Assembly: GCA_021769965.1 (NCBI GenBank)
Contig: JAETRU010000004.1
Coordinates: 1-64,000 of the forward strand
Origin: Eubacterium sp.
GTDB taxonomy: Bacteria; Bacillota; Clostridia; Peptostreptococcales; Anaerovoracaceae
DNA: 64,000 nucleotides
Reading direction: 5' to 3'
The notes under the pieces were generated by a model. The model searched no databases. It was not told the DNA's origin and worked only from the letters and a program-made list of their open reading frames with translations. The position numbers and the translations under genes are program-made. Position 1 is the stretch's first letter; each line of letters starts with the position of its first letter. Positions 48,636 through 57,853 of this stretch are shown here, one piece after another.

Positions 48636-51164
48636 ATGTTTTACAACAAAGATATTTCGTCTGTCATGGAGGAATTTCATGCATCATATGCCGGCCTGAC
48701 CCAAAGCCAGGTGGAAAAAAACCGTCAGGAATTCGGTGAGAACAGGCTGCAGGAGAAGAAGAAAAAGAGCACTCTCCAGATCTTCGTGGAGCAGTTCAAG
48801 GATCTTCTGGTCATCATCCTTATCATCGCCGCGGCCATTTCCATGGCTACCGGCAACTCTGAGAGCACCGCAGTCATTCTGGCTGTTCTGATTTTAAATG
48901 CCATTTTAGGCACAGTCCAGTACATCAAAGCGGAAAAATCCCTGGAAAGCCTGAAAAGTCTGTCTGCCCCGATCGCTAAAATCATCAGAAACGGCGAAAA
49001 TCTGGAAATCAACGCAGACGAGCTGGTCTGCGGCGACGTGATCCGGCTGGAAGCCGGTGATATCGTGCCCGGCGACGGACGCATTCTGGAAAGCTATTCA
49101 TTAAAACTCAACGAAAGCTCTCTGACCGGTGAATCCGAGCCAGTGGAAAAGACCGCCGAGACGCTCCACGCGGATAACATCGCTCTGGGCGATCAGATCA
49201 ACATGGTCTTTTCTGGATCTCTGGTCACTTACGGGCGCGGCCTCGCTGTCATTACCGGCGTGGGGCAGTCCACAGAGCTGGGCAAGATCGCCGATCTGAT
49301 GAATAACACGGCAGAGCGCAAAACACCGCTGCAGATCACCATGGATAACTTCAGTAAGAAGCTTTCCATCGCCATCATGGCTGTCTGCGTTCTGGTCTTT
49401 GCCCTGAGCCTGTACCGCGGCATGGCCTTTGCCGACGCTCTGCTCTTTGCCGTGGCTCTGGCCGTAGCAGCCATTCCGGAGGCTCTTTCCTCCATCATCA
49501 CCATTTCCCTGGCCATCGGTACCTCCCGCATGGCGGATCAGAACGCCATCATCAAGCAGCTGTCCGCTGTGGAAGGCCTGGGCTGCGTATCCGTCATCTG
49601 TTCTGACAAGACCGGTACGCTGACCCAGAACAGAATGACAGTAGAACAGGTGATCTGCGATGACGCTGATCTGGATACACTGCTGCAGGCTTCCATTCTC
49701 TGCAACGATACAGTCGTCGCTGACGGGCAGACAAAGGGAGATCCGACGGAGACTGCCCTGGCAGACTACTATACGGCCGTCAAAGGTGATTATACAGCGG
49801 CAAAAGAAGCTCTGCCGCGGCTGTCCGAACTTCCTTTTGACTCCGACAGAAAACTGATGACTACCCTCCACTGCATTGACGGCAGCTATACCGCCTACAC
49901 AAAAGGCGCTCTGGACGTGATCCTGAGCCGGGTAAAGGGACTTTCTGACGACGAGAAAGAAAAGATCCGCCAGACAAACTTTGATCTGTCAGATCAGGGT
50001 CTTCGGGTGCTGGCCTTCGCGAGAAAGATCTTGCCGGCGGAAAAAACTTTGACCTTCGACGATGAGAACGATCTGGAATATCTGGGGCTGATCGCGGAGA
50101 TGGACCCTCCGAGGGAGGAATCAGCACGCGCCGTAGCAGACTGCCGGAGCGCGGGGATCAAAGCGGTCATGATCACAGGCGACCACAAGATCACAGCGTC
50201 AGCCATCGCCAGACGCATCGGCATCATGGAGGAAGACGATCTGGCCGTTACCGGCACAGAGCTGGACGCTATGGACGACGCAGAACTGGCGGAAAAACTG
50301 CCGCATATCAGCGTTTACGCCCGTGTCAGTCCGGACAACAAGATCCGAATCGTCGACGCGTGGCAGGAACGCGGCAGCATTGTAGCGATGACCGGCGACG
50401 GCGTCAACGACGCGCCGGCTCTGAAACAGGCTGACGTCGGAGTCGCCATGGGCATCACCGGTACAGAAGTCGCAAAGGACGCTGCCGCCATGATCCTGAC
50501 CGATGACAATTTTGCCACCATCATCAAGTCAGTGCTCAACGGCCGCAACATCTACGCCAATATCAAAAATGCCGTCAAGTTCCTGCTGTCCGGCAACGCG
50601 GCAGGTATTCTGACCGTCCTGTACGCTTCTCTGATGGCCCTGCCGACGCCGTTTACCGCTGTGCAGCTTTTGTTCATCAATCTGATCACCGACAGTCTGC
50701 CGGCTCTGGCTATCAGCATGGAACCGCTGAACACAGCTTTGATGCACGATACGCCCCGTCCGCGCAGCGAATCTGTTCTGACAAAAAAGACCCTGACGCA
50801 GATCGCTTATCAGGGACTGCTCATCGGCGCAGCCACTATCGCGGCCTTCTATATGGGACTGCAGACAGACCCTAAGGCCGCCACCACTATGGCCTTTGCC
50901 ACTCTGTGTCTGGCCCGGCTGTGGCACGGTTTTAATTCCCGCGGCGATCAGTCCATCTTCCGACTGGGACTTACCACCAACGTATACACCATCGGAGCGT
51001 TTTTCCTTGGCGCGGCGCTGCTGTTTTCCATCCTGCTGATCCCGTTCTTCGCAAAGGCTTTCGGCATCGCGGCACTGACAGGCGCGCAGCTGGGCTGGAT
51101 CTGCGTCCTCGCTCTGCTGCCAACCGTCGTGATCCAGCTGATAAAGATTATCAGAGAGAGATAA
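48636..51164 (+). CDS. P-type cation-transporting ATPase (Ca/Mn-type)
   Basis: CSDKTGTLTQNRMTVEQ; MVAMTGDGVNDAPALKQADVGVAMG-like motif; cation-ATPase N-terminal domain. Confidence 0.94.
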   Translation: MFYNKDISSVMEEFHASYAGLTQSQVEKNRQEFGENRLQEKKKKSTLQIFVEQFKDLLVIILIIAAAISMATGNSESTAVILAVLILNAILGTVQYIKAEKSLESLKSLSAPIAKIIRNGENLEINADELVCGDVIRLEAGDIVPGDGRILESYSLKLNESSLTGESEPVEKTAETLHADNIALGDQINMVFSGSLVTYGRGLAVITGVGQSTELGKIADLMNNTAERKTPLQITMDNFSKKLSIAIMAVCVLVFALSLYRGMAFADALLFAVALAVAAIPEALSSIITISLAIGTSRMADQNAIIKQLSAVEGLGCVSVICSDKTGTLTQNRMTVEQVICDDADLDTLLQASILCNDTVVADGQTKGDPTETALADYYTAVKGDYTAAKEALPRLSELPFDSDRKLMTTLHCIDGSYTAYTKGALDVILSRVKGLSDDEKEKIRQTNFDLSDQGLRVLAFARKILPAEKTLTFDDENDLEYLGLIAEMDPPREESARAVADCRSAGIKAVMITGDHKITASAIARRIGIMEEDDLAVTGTELDAMDDAELAEKLPHISVYARVSPDNKIRIVDAWQERGSIVAMTGDGVNDAPALKQADVGVAMGITGTEVAKDAAAMILTDDNFATIIKSVLNGRNIYANIKNAVKFLLSGNAAGILTVLYASLMALPTPFTAVQLLFINLITDSLPALAISMEPLNTALMHDTPRPRSESVLTKKTLTQIAYQGLLIGAATIAAFYMGLQTDPKAATTMAFATLCLARLWHGFNSRGDQSIFRLGLTTNVYTIGAFFLGAALLFSILLIPFFAKAFGIAALTGAQLGWICVLALLPTVVIQLIKIIRER

Positions 51165-51188
51165 CTTCTTCATTTTATTTCATATAAA

Positions 51189-51232
51189 GAGGACTGGAGC
51201 TGCCGCTTTTCCGCGGTGCTCCAGTCCTCTTC
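51189..51232 (+). terminator. Intrinsic terminator after P-type ATPase
   Basis: GAGGACTGGAGC...GCTCCAGTCCTCttcg. Confidence 0.7.
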
Positions 51233-51253
51233 GTGTTTCTGCTTCTATATAGA

Positions 51254-52663
51254 TCATGCCTCTATGGCAAACACTGTTCCCGGGTTCATGATGCCCTTCG
51301 GATCGAAGACATCTTTGATGCCCTTCATCAGCGCCAGTTCCGCTGCCGGCTTCTGCTCCCGCAGCTCCTCCACGCGGATCTTTCCGATGCCGTGCTCGCC
51401 GGTCACCGTGCCGCCATAGCTGTAGCAGATATCGTACATCTTGTGTTTCAGCTCATCCGCATAGTCCGGAATAGAGCCGTCCGGCAGATACAGAATGTCG
51501 TTATGCACGTTGCCGTCTGCGATATGGGCGATGACATTGGTTCCTGTATGGTATTCAGCTACCAGCTCTTTCAGCTTCAGAATAAAGTCGGATACATGGG
51601 ATACCGGCACTGCCATGTCGAAGGAATCGCAGATCTCGTCCTTGATCAGCTCATAGTGTTGGCTTCTCACCAGCAGCAGTTCCTCCTGCTCCTTCTCCTT
51701 GCCCGCAAAGAGGCACGGCAGGGCTTTGTTCGCCTTGCAGATCTCATTTATCGCCTTTACCGCGTCGTACAGCTGCTGCTCCGTCCGCTCCGACAGGATG
51801 ATCAGAAGGTCAGCGCTTCCGTCCTGTGCCTGCCACGTAAGGCCCAGCATCTTCGCGGTATCCACAAAGAGACGCTTATCCATATATTCTACGGCCAGAG
51901 GCGTGTAGCCGCTCTTTAAAATGTCCGTTACCGCATGGCAGGCGTCCTGAATCTTCTCAAAAGGCGCCACGATGGTGGCAGTCGCCTTGTCCTTCGGAAA
52001 TATCTTCAGAATCACCTTTGTTACGATTGCCAGCGTGCCTTCGCTTCCCAGAAGCAGCTGAGTCAGATTATAGCCGGCATTGTTTTTGATCAGCTTTCCG
52101 CCCAATTCCAGGATCTCCCCGTTTGGCAGTACCGCGGTAACGCCCAGGATGTGCTTGCGCATAACGCCGTGGCGCACAGCTCTGGCCCCGCCGGCATTGG
52201 TCACAGCCATGCCGCCCATCTGGGCTCCCTCGTCTCCCGGATGGACCGGAAAACTGAGGCCGTCATGATGTTCCAGCTCCTCCAGCAGGTCCATCAGAGT
52301 AACGCCGGCTTCCAGCACGGCGACCATATTTTCCTCGTCGATCTCAAGAATATGATTCATCCTCTCCGTAGAGATGATGATGCTGTCGACTACAGGCGTG
52401 CACCCTCCGGCAAGGCCTGTCGCGCCGCCCCGCACTACCACAGGCACGGTCATGGCGTCTGCGATCTTCATCACAGCCGCGACCTCTTCAGTATCAGCCG
52501 GTTTGACTACCACGCAGTTCTGCGCTGCGTCAGGCCGGTAAGTGATCTCCACTTCATCGTACAGGAAAGCCTCTATCCGTTCCCTGCCTGTGATGACAAA
52601 ATCCTCACCTACTGCCTGAACCAGACGTTCTGTAACTTCTTTTGTGATCGGGTTATATTTCAT
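51254..52663 (-). CDS. FAD-binding oxidoreductase (GlcD/D-lactate dehydrogenase-like)
   Basis: VVVRGGATGLAGGCTPVVDSIIISTERMN; GTVTGEHGIGKIRVEEL. Confidence 0.92.
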   Translation of the reverse strand: MKYNPITKEVTERLVQAVGEDFVITGRERIEAFLYDEVEITYRPDAAQNCVVVKPADTEEVAAVMKIADAMTVPVVVRGGATGLAGGCTPVVDSIIISTERMNHILEIDEENMVAVLEAGVTLMDLLEELEHHDGLSFPVHPGDEGAQMGGMAVTNAGGARAVRHGVMRKHILGVTAVLPNGEILELGGKLIKNNAGYNLTQLLLGSEGTLAIVTKVILKIFPKDKATATIVAPFEKIQDACHAVTDILKSGYTPLAVEYMDKRLFVDTAKMLGLTWQAQDGSADLLIILSERTEQQLYDAVKAINEICKANKALPCLFAGKEKEQEELLLVRSQHYELIKDEICDSFDMAVPVSHVSDFILKLKELVAEYHTGTNVIAHIADGNVHNDILYLPDGSIPDYADELKHKMYDICYSYGGTVTGEHGIGKIRVEELREQKPAAELALMKGIKDVFDPKGIMNPGTVFAIEA

Positions 52664-52669
52664 GGCGCA

Positions 52670-53677
52670 TCACCTGTCCTTTCTGTCAGCTTCAGCAGCA
52701 AAAGCTTCTGTCAGCTTCGGCACGATCTCGTAGAGATCTCCCACAAAGCCGTAGTCGGAAATATTGAAAATCGGTGCGGAAGGATCGTTGTTGACCGCAA
52801 TGATCAGATCTGACTCCTTCATGCCGGCCAGATGCTGAGGCGCTCCGGAGATACCGCAGGCGATGTATACCTTCGGTTTTACCCTGTTTCCGCTGTAGCC
52901 GATCTGAATACTGCTGGCCGCCATGCCGGCATCCACCAGCGCGCGGGATACGCCAACCTGACCGCCCAGCACATCTGCCAGTTCCTGCAGCAGCTGCAGA
53001 TCCTCTTCCTTCCGGATACCGCGGCCGCCCGCCACGACCACCTCTGCGTCAGTGATATCCACATCACTGGTAGAAATGATCTCTTCGATGTTCACGCCTT
53101 TATGTTCTTTCACATACGGCTTTACCTTTTCGATGCGGATCTCTGCTCCTTCGCAAAGCTCTGCCTCCTGAAATTCCTTATATCTGACCGTAGCCATCTG
53201 CGGTCTTTTCATCGTCTTGATATGCGCTAAAATATTGTCGCTGAACGCCGGTCTGATCTGTTCCAGCGCTCCGTCATCAGCAATTTTCAGTTCTGTACAG
53301 TCAGCGGTAAGACCCGTTCCCAGAGCCGCCGCCATTCGCGGCGCCAGAGATCTTCCCATATGAGTCGCTCCGATCAGAACTGTGGCCGGCCGGCGCTCTC
53401 TGATAAAGCTGACGATATTCTCAGCAAAGAGGCTTTCCTCCGGCTGCGCGAAGCACGCGTCCTCCATTACATAGACCTGATCCGCCCCTCTGAGACACAG
53501 TTCAGAGGCATCAGTTTCGCGTCCTGTCAAAAGCAGACAGGAGAGGCTTTCTCCTGCGGCTTCCGCCAGCTGACGACCTTTGTATAACAGTTCAAAGGCC
53601 ACTCTGTGAATATGGTCATGTTCCATTTCTCCAATGACCAGTATGCCCTTATATTCTTTCTTATCCAACTCTGACAC
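52670..53677 (-). CDS. etfA: Electron transfer flavoprotein alpha subunit
   Basis: VVAGGRGIRKEEDLQLLQELADVLGGQVGVSRALVDAG; GISGAPQHLAGMKESDLIIAVNNDPSAPIF. Confidence 0.93.
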   Translation of the reverse strand: MSELDKKEYKGILVIGEMEHDHIHRVAFELLYKGRQLAEAAGESLSCLLLTGRETDASELCLRGADQVYVMEDACFAQPEESLFAENIVSFIRERRPATVLIGATHMGRSLAPRMAAALGTGLTADCTELKIADDGALEQIRPAFSDNILAHIKTMKRPQMATVRYKEFQEAELCEGAEIRIEKVKPYVKEHKGVNIEEIISTSDVDITDAEVVVAGGRGIRKEEDLQLLQELADVLGGQVGVSRALVDAGMAASSIQIGYSGNRVKPKVYIACGISGAPQHLAGMKESDLIIAVNNDPSAPIFNISDYGFVGDLYEIVPKLTEAFAAEADRKDR

Positions 53678-54458
53678 CCCTTTCTGTCAGTTCCTTCTTC
53701 AGCAGATCGATGAAATCCGGAAGATCTTCCCGGAATACGCGGCTCTCTCTTTCCACGGCTTTCGGCACTTCGATTCCGGCAACCTTGGTCGGGGAACCCG
53801 CAAAACCGGTGTCCTCCTTTGACAGGGCCGGAAGGTCAGAAAGACCGATTTTATGGACGGCTATAGTAAGGGATCCCAGCTTTCTGTCTACTGTCGGCAG
53901 CTGCAGCTTTCCGATGTTCTTCGTCACGCCGACCAGAGCCGGTAATGTCATAGTACGGATCTGACGGCTGCCGCACAGATTCTCTATAGATACCCGCACG
54001 GTCCGCTCGTCAGCCATCTCGATGGAATCTGCATAATAGGCGTGGGGGATGCCGAGAAGCTCCGCAGTCTCAGCGCCTACCTGAGCTGTATCGCCGTCTA
54101 CGGACTTTTCGCCGCACAGAATGAGATCATAATCCCCCGCGGCGATGGCAGCAGACAGCGCTCTGGATGTAGCGATGGTGTCTGACCCGCCGAAAGCTCT
54201 GTCAGTAAGAAGAACGCCCTCATCAGCGCCTCTTGCGTAAGCGTCCTGCAGTGTCTTCTCCGCGCGCGGAGGCCCCATGGTCATGGCCGTCACATGAGCT
54301 CCATACTTTCTTTTCAGCTCCAGAGCCGCCTGCAGAGCGCTCTCATCAAAGGGATTGATCTCCGCCGGCGCAGAGGATCTGTCCACTACGCCCCGCTCGC
54401 TGTCAAACCTGACCTTCTCCATGTCAGGTACTTCCTTTATCAAAACGAGAATATTCAT
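53661..54458 (-). CDS. etfB: Electron transfer flavoprotein beta subunit
   Basis: MNILVLIKEVPDMEKVRFD; INPFDESALQAALELK; ILCGEKSVDGDTAQVG. Confidence 0.93.
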   Translation of the reverse strand: MNILVLIKEVPDMEKVRFDSERGVVDRSSAPAEINPFDESALQAALELKRKYGAHVTAMTMGPPRAEKTLQDAYARGADEGVLLTDRAFGGSDTIATSRALSAAIAAGDYDLILCGEKSVDGDTAQVGAETAELLGIPHAYYADSIEMADERTVRVSIENLCGSRQIRTMTLPALVGVTKNIGKLQLPTVDRKLGSLTIAVHKIGLSDLPALSKEDTGFAGSPTKVAGIEVPKAVERESRVFREDLPDFIDLLKKELTERGVRVG

Positions 54459-54505
54459 GTCTACCTCTTTTTTACATATTATATTTATATTTTCCACGCT
54501 TTTCC

Positions 54506-54522
54506 AAGTGGTCTTACCACTT
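54506..54522. promoter_or_regulatory. GntR/FadR-type operator AAGTGGTCTTACCACTT
   Basis: Matches TGGTNNNACCA; between etfB and the FadR-like regulator gene. Confidence 0.75.
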
Positions 54523-54661
54523 ATATTGTACAACAGTTCTGTATTTAATGCAATACTTTTTTGGTCTTTAATTGATTTTTCTTACTATTTCCGCTAAAAT
54601 AGTAAGTACGAACATTACCACCGCGGCCTTATGGCTGCCGTTTCACAAGGAGGGAACTGCC

Positions 54662-55393
54662 ATGGCAGAATACATAAATGATAACGATAAACTGGAAAGC
54701 AAAAAACTTTCGGATCAGGTCATCCGCCATATCCAGAAAATGATTTTAGACGGAGAGCTTTCTGAAGGCGACAAGCTGCCGCCGGAACGTGAAATGACTG
54801 AACGCTTCGGCATTGGACGCCCCGCCCTGCGGGAGGCGCTAAAGTCTCTGGAAATGCTGGGACTGGTAGAGCGGCACCACGGACGTGGAAACTTCATCGT
54901 CAACAATATTCAGTCCAGCTATTTTGAGCCTCTCTCCCTTTCCTTTATGCTGAGTCACGGCACCATGCAGGAGATTTATGAGATGCGCCGCTGTCTGGAG
55001 ACTTTTGCTGTGCGCAAGGCAGCCGAAACTGCTTCCTCAACGGATATACTGGCTCTCCGCGGCAATCTGAAGCAGATGATGGCCGCGGAAAACACTTCGT
55101 CAAAGGCTGACTTTGACCGCAGCTTTCATCTGGAGATCACCCGCATCGCCGGTAATATCCTGCTTTACAATACCATAGAAAACCTTTCTTACCTGATGAA
55201 CCGATTCATTGAACGGAGCGTCCGCCTTTCTTACTTTGAAGGAGATTCCATCGATAATATTTACAAGGAGCACGCCGCCATTATCAGCGCTGTCGAGCAC
55301 CACGATCCTGCCGCGGCTCTGAAAGCCATGGAGATACATCTGGGTAATATCAAAGTATCCATGATCGATGACGACGCGGTCAGCGTGAAATAG
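54662..55393 (+). CDS. FadR/GntR family (FCD) transcriptional regulator
   Basis: DGELSEGDKLPPEREMTERFGIGRPALREALKSLEMLGLVERHHGRGNFI. Confidence 0.94.
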   Translation: MAEYINDNDKLESKKLSDQVIRHIQKMILDGELSEGDKLPPEREMTERFGIGRPALREALKSLEMLGLVERHHGRGNFIVNNIQSSYFEPLSLSFMLSHGTMQEIYEMRRCLETFAVRKAAETASSTDILALRGNLKQMMAAENTSSKADFDRSFHLEITRIAGNILLYNTIENLSYLMNRFIERSVRLSYFEGDSIDNIYKEHAAIISAVEHHDPAAALKAMEIHLGNIKVSMIDDDAVSVK

Positions 55394-55395
55394 AG

Positions 55396-55439
55396 AAAAA
55401 GCCCTGCACAGTCGATATGCTGTGTCACAGGGCTTTTTT
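55396..55439 (+). terminator. Intrinsic, probably bidirectional, terminator after FadR-like gene
   Basis: AAAAAGCCCTG...CAGGGCTTTTTT. Confidence 0.8.
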
Positions 55440-55450
55440 ATTGGTGGTGT

Positions 55451-56728
55451 TTATTCTGCTGCCAGTTTTCTGATAGCGCTTTTGTAGATGTCTTTGGCCA
55501 GTTTCAGATCTTCGATGAACATATACTCGTTAGCCTGATGTTCCGTCAGCTCCCTGCCGGGAAGCATAGGTCCAAAAGCAACGATATTTTCCATGGCGCG
55601 GGCATAAGTGCCGCCGCCGATCACAGTGGCACGGCCCATATCTCCGGTATGCTCGCGATAAGCTTCCAACAGTCTGGTTATCACCGGTCCGTCTTCTTCA
55701 AGGAAAACATATGGCTCATTATGGAGCAGTTCCATCTTTACATCTCCATAACCGCTTTTTGTCATATGCTCTCTGATCTGTTCCAGAATATCCTCAATGC
55801 GGAAAGTCACCGGATACCTGATATCCGCCGTAAGGCTGATATCATCTCCGTCTGTGCGGATCATACCAAAGTTATATGTAATCTCGCCGCTCTCCTTGTC
55901 TGCGGCATAGCCGTTCAGGCTTTCTCCATGGTATTCCATTTTGACGCAGTCCCGGAAAAAGCGGCTCAGCTGGCAGTCCTCACGCGTCTGAAAACTAGTC
56001 ATCAGCTTTGATATAGCATTTTCCCCGTCCTGCGGCGTACTGCCGTGGGCTGACTTCCCTGTCTCCGTCAGGGAAAGGATCTCTCCGTTCTCGCTGCGGA
56101 ATCTGGCCCTGCAGATATCCGGAACCATGTTGACCGCATTGCCTCCTTCGATATCTTCAAAGCAGGTCTGCGTCCGGTCAAAGGTGAATCGTACATTCGC
56201 AATACCCATTTCAGCATAGATAGCCGGAAAATCCGCATCAGGCGTAAAGCCGAAATCGATCTTTTCCTCTGTCTGCTTATAGTACTCCATATCGATCCAG
56301 TCTCCTGCCTCCTCAGTCATGCCGAATATAATACGGATCCGTTTATTAAAGACACAGCCTTCTTCAAGCAGTTCCCTGATCGCATGGATCACCGCTGCGG
56401 CCGGACCTTTGTCATCAGTAACGCCGCGGCCTATGAGCTTTCCGTCTTCAACCGTCAGCGCAAAGGGTTCATAGTTCCAGCCGTCTCCTGCGGGAACCAC
56501 GTCCAGATGAACCAGGATCCCCATCAGTTCTTCGCCTTGGCCTGCCTCTGCGTATCCTATCATGTTGTCACAGTTTTTTGTCCTGAATCCATAAGAGCCG
56601 CAGATGTCCAGAGCGGTATCCAGCGCTTTCCGCACGCCTTTGCCAAAAGGGCATTCTCTTTGATCTGTCCGTGCTGAAACACTGTCTATCTCTACCAGTT
56701 TTCGCAAATCAGCTATTAATCTGTCCAT
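55451..56728 (-). CDS. M20 family dipeptidase/deacylase (Sapep/PepV-like)
   Basis: VHLDVVPAGDGWNYEPFALTVEDGKLIGRGVTDDKGPAAAVIHAIREL. Confidence 0.9.
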   Translation of the reverse strand: MDRLIADLRKLVEIDSVSARTDQRECPFGKGVRKALDTALDICGSYGFRTKNCDNMIGYAEAGQGEELMGILVHLDVVPAGDGWNYEPFALTVEDGKLIGRGVTDDKGPAAAVIHAIRELLEEGCVFNKRIRIIFGMTEEAGDWIDMEYYKQTEEKIDFGFTPDADFPAIYAEMGIANVRFTFDRTQTCFEDIEGGNAVNMVPDICRARFRSENGEILSLTETGKSAHGSTPQDGENAISKLMTSFQTREDCQLSRFFRDCVKMEYHGESLNGYAADKESGEITYNFGMIRTDGDDISLTADIRYPVTFRIEDILEQIREHMTKSGYGDVKMELLHNEPYVFLEEDGPVITRLLEAYREHTGDMGRATVIGGGTYARAMENIVAFGPMLPGRELTEHQANEYMFIEDLKLAKDIYKSAIRKLAAE

Positions 56729-56739
56729 TCTATGTTTCC

Positions 56740-57846
56740 TTATCTTTCAAACGGCTTATACTCTACGTCAAAGCCGAAGTGTTTAGGGCCGAAGCAGGCA
56801 AGTCCTTCCGGAGTCGTCCATACCTCCGGCGACGGAAGCGCGATGACAGTCATTCTCTGACCCAGATCAAAGTTCGGCGTAGTCAGCGGATCGCCGTTCT
56901 CACCGATCATGCAGATCAGATCCGGAGCCATTACGTCGATCTCTCCGTTTCTATATGACATAATATTTTCGTTTTTCAGCCAGATCTTATAGGTTTCGCC
57001 TGCAAATTCCTCTTCACCCTGCAGATGGATCTCGCCGAAGTTAAAGCCGTCTCTGGTTTCCCAAGGGAATTCCGTTACAACGCCTTTGAAGAGCAGTTTT
57101 CCGTCTTTTGCGTCAGCGATAGCTTTTGCCACATCCAGGCCCTTCTCTTTTGCTTCCCGCAAAGTAACGCCTATCTCCTGCGCGTATGTTATCATATCAG
57201 GGATCAGAGATTCTTTGATGACTTTTCCTACATTGGCATGGTCCGCAACGCCGACCATGTTGTCGCTGGCCACGGCAATGGCTCTGACGATATCCTCCGC
57301 TCTCAGGTCACCCTGTACATTCTGAAGCACGATCTTCTCGCCAAACTTGGTGGCGACGCCCATAGGGCAGATCGGCACATCTTTTACGTAATAGGTAGAG
57401 TGCTGCAGCTCAGGTACAGATCTTCCTGCCGGGTCCGCATCCAGAAGAGGAACGCCCATTTCCAGAGCGGCATGAAGCGCTTCCGCTGTATTGGCGCCGC
57501 CTAATTCTGTTGAGCCGACGGCATAGATCTTCTTGCCAAGAAAGCCCTCCAGAGCCTGCACCGCAAGTACAGAAGCCGCTTCCTCCGCAATGTCCAGATC
57601 CGCAAATTTCGGATTCTTACCGCCTGCAGACGGCGCGCCGCAGCCATACGGCGTAACTACGTATTCGTCGTCAGGCAGTTCCTCCAGTTTGATCAGCTTC
57701 AAAGTTTCCCCTTTATCAAAATGCTTTTTCATCAGGGAAAGTCCCTCTTCCAGAGGTCCGCCGCCGCCGGTGCCCAGTACCGCGCATCCGTATAGTACAT
57801 CGATCATGTCCTGTTTGTTTAACTCTCTCATTTTATTTTCCTCCAT
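56740..57846 (-). CDS. DUF917 family protein
   Basis: DVLYGCAVLGTGGGGPLEEGLSLM; LGGANTAEALHAALEMGVPLLDADPAGRSVPELQHSTYY. Confidence 0.88.
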   Translation of the reverse strand: MEENKMRELNKQDMIDVLYGCAVLGTGGGGPLEEGLSLMKKHFDKGETLKLIKLEELPDDEYVVTPYGCGAPSAGGKNPKFADLDIAEEAASVLAVQALEGFLGKKIYAVGSTELGGANTAEALHAALEMGVPLLDADPAGRSVPELQHSTYYVKDVPICPMGVATKFGEKIVLQNVQGDLRAEDIVRAIAVASDNMVGVADHANVGKVIKESLIPDMITYAQEIGVTLREAKEKGLDVAKAIADAKDGKLLFKGVVTEFPWETRDGFNFGEIHLQGEEEFAGETYKIWLKNENIMSYRNGEIDVMAPDLICMIGENGDPLTTPNFDLGQRMTVIALPSPEVWTTPEGLACFGPKHFGFDVEYKPFER

Positions 57847-57853
57847 TTAATAT

